Positions 18,631-27,940 of a stretch of DNA of 64,000 nt are shown one piece after another. Origin of the DNA: JAGTVB01 sp964624765 (GTDB taxonomy: Bacteria; Pseudomonadota; Gammaproteobacteria; HK1); NCBI GenBank assembly GCA_964624765.1, contig CAZUZO010000001.1:1-64000 (forward strand). Direction: 5' to 3'. Positions within the stretch are counted from its first letter, which is position 1, and each line of letters opens with the position of its first letter. The notes below the pieces were generated by a model. The model worked only from the letters and a program-made list of their open reading frames with translations. It searched no databases and had not been told where the DNA came from. A program made the translations under genes and the position numbers.

Positions 18631-19110
18631 ATGACTGAGAAAAAGCTCGCCATCATCGCAACCAAGGGTACCCTGGATTGGGCTTATCCGCCCTTTATTC
18701 TAGCGTCGACGGCCTCCGCGTTGGGTTATGAGACGCAGGTGTTTTTTACCTTCTATGGCTTGCAGTTATTGCGCAAGAAACTGAATCTCAAAGTTTCGCC
18801 ATTGGGTAATCCCGGCATGCCCATGCCCCTCGGTATGGATAAGTGGTTCCCCGTCATGGGAACCGCCCTGCCGGGAATGGAAAGCGTCATGTCCGCGATG
18901 ATGCGCAAAAAGATGAAAGAGAAGGGTGTTGCCAGTGTCGAAGAACTGAGGGATCTCTGTATCGAGGCAGAGGTCAAGATGATCGCGTGTCAGATGACCG
19001 TCGACCTCTTCGACTTCACGCCGGATGAGTTCATCGATGGCATCGAATATGGTGGGGCGGCAACGTTCTTTGAGTTTGCCGGTGAGTCCGACATTTGCTT
19101 GTATGTCTGA
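18631..19110 (+). CDS. dsrE2: DsrE2, membrane-linked DsrE-family sulfur relay protein
   Basis: DsrE2 is a partner of TusA and rhodanese in sulfur oxidizers. It has 159 residues with a DsrE/F-like fold (IIATKGTLDWAYPPFILAS) and the two family cysteines C110 (DLCIEAE) and C120 (MIACQMT). Spacing to tusA is 43 bases with GGAGA before the ATG, so they form one unit. The TGA stop is immediately followed by a family A repeat. Confidence 0.93.
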   Translation: MTEKKLAIIATKGTLDWAYPPFILASTASALGYETQVFFTFYGLQLLRKKLNLKVSPLGNPGMPMPLGMDKWFPVMGTALPGMESVMSAMMRKKMKEKGVASVEELRDLCIEAEVKMIACQMTVDLFDFTPDEFIDGIEYGGAATFFEFAGESDICLYV

Positions 19111-19255
19111 AAGGTTGTGAAAAGACCGCCGTGAGCGGCCCGAGAGCCAGGCGGACGGCGCCAAGCCGAGAGACATATCAAGTAGATAGATAGGCGATGA
19201 GCGAGCACCCCCAACGCCCCTATCGGGTCGTGTAGCAGGTTTTTTCACAACCTCT
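19110..19255 (+). repeat. Family A repeat, full length (copy A5)
   Basis: Complete copy starting on the last base of the dsrE2 stop codon (TGAAAGGTTGTGAAAAGACC) and ending GGTTTTTTCACAACCTCT. From 19256 to 19548 I see no gene, RNA or further repeat. This is the convergent gap before fnr. Confidence 0.9.
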
Positions 19256-19548
19256 GACGCTTGCTGATTCTCACAGCGGTGGTTTGGCAAAGGAAACCGG
19301 AGACGCAGCCAGGGGGCGATGATCGGGTAAGCCCGATCGGGTTGTCCGAGAAACTGTCCCTGAGAGGCCTGTGAGGTGGCTCGAACGGCGTGGCACGGCG
19401 GCTTGACCCGGGATTGTGCCGGGAGCGGCTAACCAGGGACAGAGCGAATGATCGACGTGCACGCTGGTATAGGCTCCGGTTGCTTGTTACCGTGCCTGTC
19501 GCGGTCAGTTCTGGAGCCTGCCACATCTCTCAAATAGCTTCTAAGGTG

Positions 19549-20319
19549 CTAAGGTGCTTCCCGCAGGCGAGCGCAGGTGTTATCCATCGGACAATCGCCG
19601 ACAAGATTCTTTAGCTCGTCCATCGCCCGGATCGCCACGTAGCGTCGGTTGACGCTGATTAACCCTTCATCCTGGAAGCGGGCAAACAGCCGGCTCACTG
19701 TTTCGACCGCGAGACCGAGATAGTTGCCGATCTCGTGACGTGACATGCTCAGATGAAACTCACGTGCAGAAAAGCCGCGCAGCTTGAAACGGTTGGAAAG
19801 GCTGAGCAGGAAAGTGGCGAGGCGCTCCTCGGCCGTTTTCTTTCCTAAGAGGATCAGCATCTCATGGTCGACGGTGATCTCTTTGCCGATGAGCTTATGA
19901 ATTCGGCTATCGATGCCGGGTAAGGCGTGGCAGAGTTCTTCGAGGCGAGCATAGGGGAGTTCACAGACCGTCGTGGTTTCCAGCGGTACCGCCGCGCAGG
20001 TATGGTGCTGAGCCTCAATGCCGTCGAACCCAAAGAACTCGCCTGGCAAGATAAATCCCAGCACTTGCTCTTCACCCGGTTCAGTTGGGACATAGACTTT
20101 GATAGAGCCTGAACGCACGGCATAGAGGGATTGGATCGGGTTCCCGATCTTGAACAGGTGCTTTCCACGGGGCAGGGACGGGCTGCGATGAATGATGTTC
20201 ATGAGCTGCTCGAGCTCAGTGGAGCTGAGCCCGGTGGGGAGGCAAAGCTCGGAAAGACAGCAGTCCTTGCAAGACACAGCTGCTTTCGAAAGGTTCGGTA
20301 CGTAAGGCTGGAGCGTCAC
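19549..20319 (-). CDS. fnr: FNR-type oxygen-sensing transcription regulator
   Basis: CRP/FNR-family regulator. From the GTG at 20319 it has 256 residues. The oxygen-labile [4Fe-4S] ligands are all present: C17, C20 and C26 (SCKDCCLSELC) and C119 (TTVCELPY), spaced as in E. coli FNR. The C-terminal helix-turn-helix reads MSRHEIGNYLGLAVETVSRL. The frame stays open to 20460, but that extension overlaps an FNR box and reads as non-conserved sequence. I therefore prefer the GTG, preceded on its strand by GAAAGAA. It probably autoregulates. Confidence 0.92.
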   Translation of the reverse strand: MTLQPYVPNLSKAAVSCKDCCLSELCLPTGLSSTELEQLMNIIHRSPSLPRGKHLFKIGNPIQSLYAVRSGSIKVYVPTEPGEEQVLGFILPGEFFGFDGIEAQHHTCAAVPLETTTVCELPYARLEELCHALPGIDSRIHKLIGKEITVDHEMLILLGKKTAEERLATFLLSLSNRFKLRGFSAREFHLSMSRHEIGNYLGLAVETVSRLFARFQDEGLISVNRRYVAIRAMDELKNLVGDCPMDNTCARLREAP

Positions 20320-20362
20320 AAAGATTTCTTTCGTAGCTTGATAGGGAATTTGACCAGGTTTG

Positions 20363-20376
20363 TTGATCCAGATCAA
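20363..20376. promoter_or_regulatory. FNR binding site (perfect consensus)
   Basis: TTGATCCAGATCAA matches the FNR consensus TTGAT-N4-ATCAA at every defined base. Its centre lies about 50 bases upstream of the fnr GTG start and about 93 bases upstream of the divergent hemerythrin-like gene. It could control both: autoregulation of fnr and oxygen-dependent expression of the hemerythrin. Confidence 0.85.
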
Positions 20377-20462
20377 CTTAAACCGCGACGCGGACAGGCG
20401 GCGCCATGGCTTGAGAAGCTGTTTTAAAGATGTAGGATGATAGCCAGTATAGCGAGGCATTT

Positions 20463-21011
20463 ATGGCCAGCGTCATAAAGAAATTGCGCATTGATCATGC
20501 CAACATGTCCAGGTTACTGGATGAACTGGAGACGCAGATTGGTCTGTTTCACGCAGGTGAAAATGCGGATTACGTCCTGATGATGGATATCATGCAGTAC
20601 ATGAGCCACTATCCTGACCTGTTTCACCACCCGCGGGAGGACCTAATTTTTGGGAAGCTCGTCGAACGGGATCCGAGTACTCGGCTGGTAGTCAACGAGT
20701 TGCTTCACAAACACGAAGTGCTGGCGGACAGCGGGAAACAGTTCATCGACTCACTGCAGACCGTTTTGAGTGAGGCGTTGGTGGAGCGTGAAGCCCTTGA
20801 GGCACAGGGGCGCAACTATGTGAAAACTTTGCGACGGCATATCAATATCGAGGAAAGCCAGGTTTTCCCCCTGGCGGAGAGAGTGCTGGACGAGAACGAC
20901 TGGCATGATATCGAGAATGCCATGGACGCCATGGAAGATCCGTTGTTCGGAAGTACCGTGCACCGAGAATACTTGGCACTTTACGACTACATCCGGCACC
21001 AGAGTGAGTGA
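20463..21011 (+). CDS. Hemerythrin-like HHE domain protein
   Basis: Soluble 182-residue protein with the histidine/glutamate pattern of hemerythrin-like di-iron domains: RIDHANM near the start, HHPREDLIF near 60, HKHEVL near 83 and HINIEESQVFPLAE near 125. Such proteins bind O2 or NO or sense redox. The FNR box upstream supports oxygen-regulated expression. The stop codon TGA abuts a family A repeat. The precise role is unknown. Confidence 0.85.
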   Translation: MASVIKKLRIDHANMSRLLDELETQIGLFHAGENADYVLMMDIMQYMSHYPDLFHHPREDLIFGKLVERDPSTRLVVNELLHKHEVLADSGKQFIDSLQTVLSEALVEREALEAQGRNYVKTLRRHINIEESQVFPLAERVLDENDWHDIENAMDAMEDPLFGSTVHREYLALYDYIRHQSE

Positions 21012-21133
21012 GCGGTTGTGAAAAAACCGTCGCGAGCGGCACGCAGCGACGAGACATATCAAGTGGATAGGCGAGGAGCGAGTACCGCCCAACGCCGCTA
21101 TCGGGTCGTGTAGCAGGTTTTTTCACAAGCTCT
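21011..21133 (+). repeat. Family A repeat, internally shortened (copy A6)
   Basis: Begins at the stop codon of the hemerythrin-like gene (TGAGCGGTTGTGAAAAAACC) and ends GGTTTTTTCACAAGCTCT. About 20 bases are missing after GAGCGGCACG compared with the 145-base copies. It ends 22 bases before ccoS. Confidence 0.9.
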
Positions 21134-21155
21134 GAGTCCTTCTGCGAAGCTTCCT

Positions 21156-21350
21156 ATGGAGATCCTCTACGTCCTAATCCCCATCTCGCTGCTGTTGGTT
21201 GGGTTGGTGGCTGTTATCTTATTTTGGGCGGTACGTTCGGGTCAGTTCGAAGATCTCGAAGGCCCCGCCCACCGGATACTGATGGATGAAGATGATGTGC
21301 CTCGGCCGAGCGTCCAGGGACATCGGCGGCACAGGGCAATGGATGAGTGA
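21156..21350 (+). CDS. ccoS: CcoS, cbb3 oxidase maturation protein
   Basis: Small membrane protein of 64 residues with one N-terminal helix (ILYVLIPISLLLVGLVAVIL) followed by FWAVRSGQFEDLEGPAHRIL, the CcoS signature. CcoS is needed for cofactor insertion into cbb3-type cytochrome oxidase. No other cco genes are in the window. No clear ribosome-binding site is visible, and the gene begins just after a family A repeat. Confidence 0.9.
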   Translation: MEILYVLIPISLLLVGLVAVILFWAVRSGQFEDLEGPAHRILMDEDDVPRPSVQGHRRHRAMDE

Positions 21351-21817
21351 CCATGGGCTCTTTGGAGGCGACTCCTTCCTTCGAGCAGCGTCTGTGGGGA
21401 CGCTTCTCTGGCGTATTGCGCTGGCCTCAGTTAGAGGTGCTTTGGCAACGCGTGCTCGCACACCCGAGCGATTGGTATATCTATGACCTGCGAGGGGAAC
21501 CGCCGGTGAGACCCGTTTCCGGCGAAGCGCTCGTCACCTTTCTGAGACAGGTGGATAAGCAGCTGCGACGGGAGCATGCCTACGACTATTGCGGCATCGT
21601 GTATGCTGACGATGTTCACAAGCCATCCCTCATCAAGATCTATGATCCCAATCATCTAGGCGCGGTGTGTGGACTAAGCGGTAGTCGGGTGCTTCCACGG
21701 TGGGTCATGAGCCGCATGCAGCCGACTGCTCTAAGCGAGCATCGGGCTGGCGAGAAGGGGCCGCCCGATGCGTCTACGGTGAAGTGGTGGCAACGCCTCT
21801 TTCGCCCTCCCGGGTAG
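21347..21817 (+). CDS. Uncharacterised protein downstream of ccoS
   Basis: 156 residues from GTG at 21347 (overlapping the ccoS stop by four bases) or 154 from ATG at 21353. It is soluble, rich in tryptophan and arginine, with no signal peptide, membrane segment or motif I recognise. Features seen are WYIYDLRGEPPVRP near 45, an HAYDYCGIVY stretch near 78 and a basic tryptophan-containing tail (VKWWQRLFR). The overlap with ccoS suggests co-translation and perhaps a role in respiratory enzyme assembly, which is inference only. It converges on the dynamin-like gene. Confidence 0.75.
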   Translation: MTMGSLEATPSFEQRLWGRFSGVLRWPQLEVLWQRVLAHPSDWYIYDLRGEPPVRPVSGEALVTFLRQVDKQLRREHAYDYCGIVYADDVHKPSLIKIYDPNHLGAVCGLSGSRVLPRWVMSRMQPTALSEHRAGEKGPPDASTVKWWQRLFRPPG

Positions 21818-21858
21818 AACTTCGTAGCGGCGGGGCTGATGGCTTGCTGCGGAACCCG

Positions 21859-23421
21859 CTAGGCGCGCTCTCCTTGTGCTGAGTCCGTCTTGGCTTCCAA
21901 CGTCTGGAGCGGCTGGGAGCGGGTCTCAGCGGAGCCGCCGGTTTCCTCGGTTTCCAAAGCAGGGAGCCGACCTTCCGATTGACTGCCTGACGGATTGGTG
22001 AACTGGTCGTTGAGCGTTTGCACGTAGAGATCCGCATCCTTCAGGACCTGAGCGATACGCTTCTTGGCCCGGCTCCCCCAGCCCACTGGATTCGAGCTGA
22101 AGATGGAGTGGGTAAAATGGGTATTCTTGAGAAACGCGGCGATCAGCGCTTCCCGATATTCGCTCAGGGTGGGATCGCGGCGCAGTGTGGCGATGATGGT
22201 GCGCGCTGCCAGTCTGCGCAGCACCAGGTGCAGATAGAGTCCCAGTCCTGCCAGGACGGCTACACTTAACCCCAGTAGCCAACCATTGCGGCTGAGGCTG
22301 GCGAGCCAGGGAGGGGAGAAGAAGAGTCCGTCCCAGTAGCCCGCTGGAATGCTCCAAGCCAGAAAGCCCAGGATGAGCAGCCCGAACACAGCGCCGTCTG
22401 CCCAGAGGGTGCGGTGTTTCCAGAGCGTTTTCGCTTGCCGTAGGCGTGGGACGATTTGGTGCTCAATGCCCTTGGCGATTTTTTCCAGCACACCGACGAT
22501 GCGGTAGGCGCGTTCTTCGCCCACTTGTTGGAGGCGCGAATGGATGTCAGCGAGGTCGGTATCACGCTTGGTTTCAAAGCGCCGTCGCAGCTTCTCGTCT
22601 TCGATGGGGATGGCGGCTTCCGGGCAATAGATTCGGTAGAAACGCCCCGCCGTCAGGCCTTTCTGCGCCAGCGCCCGCTGCCAGGCAGCGACCACTTCTT
22701 CGGGATTATCCTCGCGGGCCGTGGCGTCAAGCTGATTCAGTATATAGAGGAATTTGTTTGAGTCTGGGCGATTGATGGTATCGGCTACCAGGTGCTGTAA
22801 GGTGTCTTGCATAGCTCCTGGTTCTGGATGACGGGCATCAAAAAACACTAACACCAGGTCGGAAAGATCGATGATGTGGTCCGTGATGCGTAAGGTCGAG
22901 GTGCGTTGCGCGTCGGCATCGAATCCTGGCGAATCGATGATGATCTTGCCTCGCAGGCGTTCGCTAGGACAGGTCTTGAGCTGCAGGTAGGCATCCACCC
23001 GTCTGCCCTCGCCGGCAGCGACCCGTTCGATGTCCTCGCTGATCTGATAAAAAGGGAAACGGGGGTCTGCATCGAGGGCGAGTCCCGGTAATGCCCGCGC
23101 GGCTCCATCGCTGCTATAGCAGATGACCGTGAACTTGTCGTCGACAGCCTGGTTGCCGGTGAGTTGTAACTTGGTGCCCAGGTAATGGTTAATAAAAGTC
23201 GATTTTCCGGAGGAGAATGTTCCCAACAATGACACCATAGGCCACCAAGGGACCTTGGTGGCGTAGGACTCCTCACGTTGCAGCAGCCCCAGGCGGTAGG
23301 CGACGCTATCGAGCGTACGAAAGCTCTTGACCGCTTGCAGCAGGACCGGATTTTCCTGTTCCAGGTGGACCTCGAGTCGTTGCAGGCGTAGATTAAGAGA
23401 GGATTTGGCGGGATCGGCCAT
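21859..23421 (-). CDS. Dynamin-family GTPase, membrane protein
   Basis: Bacterial dynamin-like protein of 520 residues from the ATG at 23421 (a GTG lies 12 bases earlier). The GTPase domain shows the P-loop GTFSSGKST, switch DSPGFD and NQLD for guanine recognition. Two hydrophobic helices in the middle of the C-terminal half (FGLLILGFLAWSI and LLGLSVAVLAGLGLYL) would anchor it in the inner membrane. Family members remodel or fuse membranes. The substrate here is unknown. Confidence 0.85.
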   Translation of the reverse strand: MADPAKSSLNLRLQRLEVHLEQENPVLLQAVKSFRTLDSVAYRLGLLQREESYATKVPWWPMVSLLGTFSSGKSTFINHYLGTKLQLTGNQAVDDKFTVICYSSDGAARALPGLALDADPRFPFYQISEDIERVAAGEGRRVDAYLQLKTCPSERLRGKIIIDSPGFDADAQRTSTLRITDHIIDLSDLVLVFFDARHPEPGAMQDTLQHLVADTINRPDSNKFLYILNQLDATAREDNPEEVVAAWQRALAQKGLTAGRFYRIYCPEAAIPIEDEKLRRRFETKRDTDLADIHSRLQQVGEERAYRIVGVLEKIAKGIEHQIVPRLRQAKTLWKHRTLWADGAVFGLLILGFLAWSIPAGYWDGLFFSPPWLASLSRNGWLLGLSVAVLAGLGLYLHLVLRRLAARTIIATLRRDPTLSEYREALIAAFLKNTHFTHSIFSSNPVGWGSRAKKRIAQVLKDADLYVQTLNDQFTNPSGSQSEGRLPALETEETGGSAETRSQPLQTLEAKTDSAQGERA

Positions 23422-23588
23422 GAGTTGCCCCACGAGTAGATGTCAGATTAAGCCTGTTGTGACGCGTTGCCGGCACGGCGGTGCGATCACGGGGTCGGAA
23501 CGAGAACTAGGCGCCAGTATACCAGACGACGAGCAAGGCACTGACCCACTTCCATCGATCTCGACCTCGCCGAGAAGGGGCGCTACAG

Positions 23589-24086
23589 TTAGGGGCGGGT
23601 AACAGTCGGCGCCTGCACACGCCAGGTGCCGGACCGGCCACCAGACTTTTCTATCAGACGCACGCCTGAGATCGTCATCCCCCGATCGATCGCTTTACAC
23701 ATGTCGTAGAGGGTGAGCAGCGCGATCTGAACTCCGGTAAGCGCCTCCATTTCAACGCCTGTGCGGGCATCGGTTTCGGCGCACACACGGCAGCGAATCG
23801 AGCTCGACTCGGCTTCGGGGAAAAATTCGACCTCTAGCGCAGTAAGCGGCAGCGGATGACACAGTGGCACCAGGTCGGCCGTTCGCTTGGCGCCCATGAT
23901 TCCCGCGATCCGGGCTATCCCCAACACGTCACCCTTGGCCACGTCCTGGCCGACTAGCCGTGCTAGGGTTTCAGGGGCCATGTGGATACGTCCTTCGGCG
24001 ATGGCTTTGCGATGGGTAGCGGGTTTGCCTCCGACATCCACCATATGGGCCTGGCCACGGGTATTAAAGTGAGTGAACTCACTCAT
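23589..24086 (-). CDS. moaC: Cyclic pyranopterin monophosphate synthase MoaC
   Basis: Second step of molybdenum cofactor synthesis. It has 165 residues from the ATG at 24086, with AGAGGG upstream on its strand. The open frame runs further back but is not conserved. Motifs are [25 protein letters not shown] and [11 protein letters not shown]. No other moa genes are adjacent. Confidence 0.95.
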   Translation of the reverse strand: MSEFTHFNTRGQAHMVDVGGKPATHRKAIAEGRIHMAPETLARLVGQDVAKGDVLGIARIAGIMGAKRTADLVPLCHPLPLTALEVEFFPEAESSSIRCRVCAETDARTGVEMEALTGVQIALLTLYDMCKAIDRGMTISGVRLIEKSGGRSGTWRVQAPTVTRP

Positions 24087-24219
24087 GAGAATCCCTCTGG
24101 GTGCTTGCTTTGGGCAAAGCGAGGTGCTGTGGGGGTGGGCGGTGCGAGAGCTTGCCAGCCGGCGCCACACTCCACCGGCGAGACCGATTGAGGCGGTCTA
24201 TCGCCGAGCCGAGGGAAGG

Positions 24220-26910
24220 TCAACGCGGTTCTCGCAATACATCGAGCACCATCTGCTGCAAGCAGAGCTTGACGGGTTCTGCGAGCGGCTGGTTGCAGCT
24301 GTCTGTAATGAAGAAAATGTCTTCGGCGCGTTCGCCAAGGGTCGCGATCTTGGCATTTTGCACCCGTATCTCGCAGGCCACCATGGCGCTGGCGATGGTG
24401 GCCAACAACCCCGGTCGGTCCCGGGCGATCACCTCCATGACGGTGCGATTGTTACGGTCGTCGGGATAGAAAGAAACCTTGGGCTCGATGGGAAAATGCT
24501 TCAGCTGGCGCTTGGCCAACCGGTTGACCGGTAATAGCGCATCTTGAGGAGCTCGCAGCCGCTCACGCAGCACTGCGCAGATCTCCTGCTCGCGCTCGGG
24601 GTCGCTGATAGTCTCGCCGCCTTCCTCCAAGACTGCATAGGAGTCAAGCGTCATGCCATTATTGGCGGTAAGAATACGGGCGTCGTGGATCGTCAGCCCC
24701 AGTCGACTGAGGATGGATGTCATGGCCGCGAACAAATTGTCCTGGTCTTGGGTATAGACGAACACTTCAGTACCGCCGCGTCCCTGGCGCACCAATACCA
24801 GCGGCGCGTCGCGCTCGGCGTGGACGATGGCGTGGGTATGCCAGGCAATTTCGTCGGGTCGAAAACGTAGGAAATAATCGTCGCCAAACCATCGCCATAG
24901 GCTTTTCACGGCCTTCAGGTCGGGGGGGGGATGGGTCGCCTCGGTGGCCAGCATCCGCCAGGCTTCAGACTGGGTTTCCTCTATGAGTTCGGTGCGGTCC
25001 ACCGGATTTTCGAGCCCACGGCGAAGCGCCCGCAGCGTAGCGTCGTAGAGATCCCGCAGCAGCGCATCCTTCCAGTCATTCCAGAGCTTGGGATTGGTGG
25101 CGCGAATGTCCGCTACCGTCAGCAGGTACAGATAATCCAGATGGATTCGATCCCCGACCCGGGCGGCGAAGGCTGTAATCACCTCGGGATCGGAGATGTC
25201 CTGGCGCTGGGCGGTCATGGACATGATGAGGTGATGTTTCACCAGCCAAGCTACCAATCGCCCTTCATAATGGCTCAAACCATGGTGTCGACAGAACTGC
25301 AGCGCATCTTGGGCGCCGAGCTCCGAATGATCGCCACCGCGTCCCTTGGCGATGTCATGAAACAACCCTGCGATGTAGAGAAGCTCAGGCTTCGGTAAGC
25401 GCTGGAAAATGGTCGAGCACAGCGGAAACTCATGGGCTCTTTCCGCGACGGCGAAGCTACGCAGGTTGCGGACCACAAAGAGGCTGTGTTCATCCACGGT
25501 GTAGACATGGAATAGGTCATACTGCATGAGGCCGACAACCGCCTCGAACACCGGCAAATAGGCCCGCAGTACCCCGTAGCGATGCATACGCCGAAGCTCA
25601 TGGGTGAGCCCGCGGGGCTGCCGTAGAATCTCCAGAAACAGCCGACGGGCGCGAATATCGAAGCGAAACTGATCATCGATGAGGTAACGGTGGTCCCTGA
25701 CCAAACGAATGGTGGAGGCGCGTACACCCTTGAGCTCCGGAAACAACTGCAGCACGAAAAAAAGCTCTAGCAGCGCTAAGGGATAGCGCTTGAAGACCTT
25801 ATCGTCAGTCACCTCAAGGAAACCATTACGGCTCTGAAAACGTTTCTCGAAGCGCTGACCGATGGGTACGACCTCGGCGGGCGCATCGGCATAAAGGATC
25901 ACCTCCTCAAACAGCTCGAGCAGCATCTCGTTGAGGCGATCGAGCTCTCCGATCGAGCGATAGTACCGCTTCATGAACTGCTCCACCGCTAGGTGATGGT
26001 CTTGGTCACGGTGGCCGAATTGCTCTGCCAGCGTCCGCTGATAGTCAAACAGTAGCCGATCCTCGCGCCTCCCGGTCAGCGTATGCAGGGCGTAGCGTAC
26101 CTGCCACAAAAAATCCTGTTCACCGATGAGCGTTTCGTACTCGGAGTCGGTGAGAAAGCCGTGATCGACCAGTTCCTTTAACGTGCGGGCGCCGAAATGG
26201 CGTTTGGCCACCCAGCCGATGACATGGATGTCCCGCATCCCTCCAGGGCCCTCCTTGACGTTTGGTTCCAGATTGAATGCGGTATCATGGTACTTATGGT
26301 GTCTGCGCTGCTGCTCTTGCCGTTTAGCTTCAAAGAACTCCCGACTGGACCAAAGCTGCGACGGATTCAAGCGCTTGTCCAGTTCGTCGAGCAGTGACTG
26401 GGCACCCTCCACCAGGCGCGCCTCCATCAGGTTGGTGATGACCGTCAGATCGCGGCGGGCTTCCGTTACGCACTGAGCTAGCGTGCGCACGCTGTGGCCG
26501 ACTTCCAAACCGATGTCCCAGAGGAAGGTGATGAAATCCTGGATGCGTTGCATCGAGTCATGGTCTGGTTCGCGGTCAAGCAATACCAGTAGATCCACGT
26601 CTGAACCGGGGTGCAACTCTTTTCGGCCGTAGCCGCCGACCGCCACCAGAGCCAGGGAGGGCTTGTCCTGCAGCGCAAACCGCCGCCATGCCTGCCGCAG
26701 GATTTGGTCGATCTGCATCGCGTACGCATGGATCAAGTCGTGAGCCGGATGGCCGCCCCGAAACCGCGCGATGAGCTCGGCCCGCGCCCGCAGGAGCTGC
26801 TCGCGCACCCGCTGGCTGGGGTCATCCGAGGTGGAAACATCCCAATCGGCACGAGCGTCGTCGGTCTCGGGGAGGGGGGCAGACACCGATGCAATCGAGG
26901 GTGGATTCAT
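24220..26910 (-). CDS. glnD: Bifunctional PII uridylyltransferase/uridylyl-removing enzyme
   Basis: Nitrogen-status sensor that uridylylates PII under nitrogen limitation and removes UMP when glutamine is high. It has 896 residues, close to the E. coli length. The nucleotidyltransferase motif GSDVDLLVLLD lies near residue 95, the HD hydrolase motif HDIAKGRGGDHS in the middle, and two C-terminal ACT domains for glutamine sensing. It starts just after the map stop, so the two form an operon. Confidence 0.97.
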   Translation of the reverse strand: MNPPSIASVSAPLPETDDARADWDVSTSDDPSQRVREQLLRARAELIARFRGGHPAHDLIHAYAMQIDQILRQAWRRFALQDKPSLALVAVGGYGRKELHPGSDVDLLVLLDREPDHDSMQRIQDFITFLWDIGLEVGHSVRTLAQCVTEARRDLTVITNLMEARLVEGAQSLLDELDKRLNPSQLWSSREFFEAKRQEQQRRHHKYHDTAFNLEPNVKEGPGGMRDIHVIGWVAKRHFGARTLKELVDHGFLTDSEYETLIGEQDFLWQVRYALHTLTGRREDRLLFDYQRTLAEQFGHRDQDHHLAVEQFMKRYYRSIGELDRLNEMLLELFEEVILYADAPAEVVPIGQRFEKRFQSRNGFLEVTDDKVFKRYPLALLELFFVLQLFPELKGVRASTIRLVRDHRYLIDDQFRFDIRARRLFLEILRQPRGLTHELRRMHRYGVLRAYLPVFEAVVGLMQYDLFHVYTVDEHSLFVVRNLRSFAVAERAHEFPLCSTIFQRLPKPELLYIAGLFHDIAKGRGGDHSELGAQDALQFCRHHGLSHYEGRLVAWLVKHHLIMSMTAQRQDISDPEVITAFAARVGDRIHLDYLYLLTVADIRATNPKLWNDWKDALLRDLYDATLRALRRGLENPVDRTELIEETQSEAWRMLATEATHPPPDLKAVKSLWRWFGDDYFLRFRPDEIAWHTHAIVHAERDAPLVLVRQGRGGTEVFVYTQDQDNLFAAMTSILSRLGLTIHDARILTANNGMTLDSYAVLEEGGETISDPEREQEICAVLRERLRAPQDALLPVNRLAKRQLKHFPIEPKVSFYPDDRNNRTVMEVIARDRPGLLATIASAMVACEIRVQNAKIATLGERAEDIFFITDSCNQPLAEPVKLCLQQMVLDVLREPR

Positions 26911-26912
26911 GG

Positions 26913-27698
26913 CTAGAGATCATCTCCAGGGCGCTGCGTGAGGACTTCCACGCCGTTATCAGTGACCAGCACGGTATGTTCCCACTGTGCCGATAGGCTG
27001 CGATCCTTGGTCACCACCGTCCAGCCGTCGGGCAGCACCTTAACTTGCCGGCTTCCGGCGTTGATCATGGGCTCGATGGTAAAGGTCATCCCGGCCTCGA
27101 GGCGCTCCCGCGTACCGGGGACACCGTAATGGAGAACCTGGGGATCCTCATGGAAGCGTCGGCCGATACCGTGACCGCAGTACTCTCGAACCACCGAACA
27201 ATGCTGCTTTTCCGCGTGGCATTGTATGGCGTACCCGATGTCGCCGAGTCGAACCCCGGGTTTCACCTTTTCGATACCGATACACATGCACTCGTAAGCC
27301 ACTCGGCTGACGCGTTTGGCTATCACTGAGGGCTCGCCGACGAAAAACATCTTGCTTGTATCGCCATGATAATCGTCCTTGATAACGGTGATGTCGATAT
27401 TGAGAATATCGCCGTTCTTGAGCAGTCGGGTTCCCGGGATGCCGTGGCACACCTGGTGATTGACCGAAGTGCAAATGGACTTAGGAAAGCCATGGTAATT
27501 CAGAGGAGCAGGGATCGCGTGCTGCACCCCGACGATATAGTCGTGGCAGAGATCGTTGAGCTCTTCAGTGGTTATGCCCGGCCGAACGTAAGGGCGAATG
27601 AAATGCAGCACCTCAGCGGCGAGTTGGCCAGCGACGCGCATCTTCGCGATTTCGTCGGGAGTTTTGATATCAATGCCGGTGCGTTTTCGGGTGTCCAT
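26913..27698 (-). CDS. map: Methionine aminopeptidase, type I
   Basis: Removes the N-terminal methionine from new proteins. It has 261 residues with the metal-binding motifs NIDITVIKDDYHGDTS, CGHGIG and TIEPMI. It is divergent from rpsB, the usual arrangement in gammaproteobacteria, and is followed two bases later by glnD. Confidence 0.97.
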   Translation of the reverse strand: MDTRKRTGIDIKTPDEIAKMRVAGQLAAEVLHFIRPYVRPGITTEELNDLCHDYIVGVQHAIPAPLNYHGFPKSICTSVNHQVCHGIPGTRLLKNGDILNIDITVIKDDYHGDTSKMFFVGEPSVIAKRVSRVAYECMCIGIEKVKPGVRLGDIGYAIQCHAEKQHCSVVREYCGHGIGRRFHEDPQVLHYGVPGTRERLEAGMTFTIEPMINAGSRQVKVLPDGWTVVTKDRSLSAQWEHTVLVTDNGVEVLTQRPGDDL

Positions 27699-27738
27699 CG
27701 GTGTCTTCGGCGGTTTTTATGTCGCTATGGTTTTCCGG

Positions 27739-27940
27739 CCATGGCCATCGTTTCGTCAGGGTGGCTGTTCGGAGCGCTCAAGCGCCGCCCAAGCCTTCGG
27801 CAGCCGAGCCCCTGGCGAGCGAAGGGTGTGTGTGGCAGGGATGCCGGACCCAAGCCGACAGGGACGTCTTCACGGCGTACCTTGCGGCGACGGGCCGGCT
27901 GCCCCAAGGCCAAAGGTTATCAAACTGCTGAAACGATGAC
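27739..27940 (-). repeat. Family C repeat (copy C1)
   Basis: About 202 bases, reverse orientation, with ends GGCCATCGTTTCGTCAGG and CTGAAACGATGAC. The interior contains the shared blocks GACCCAAGCCGACAGGGACG and GGCAGCC. It matches the copy at 50254-50453 over its whole length. It lies in the divergent map-rpsB region. Between 27941 and 28268 I see nothing else recognisable. Confidence 0.85.
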
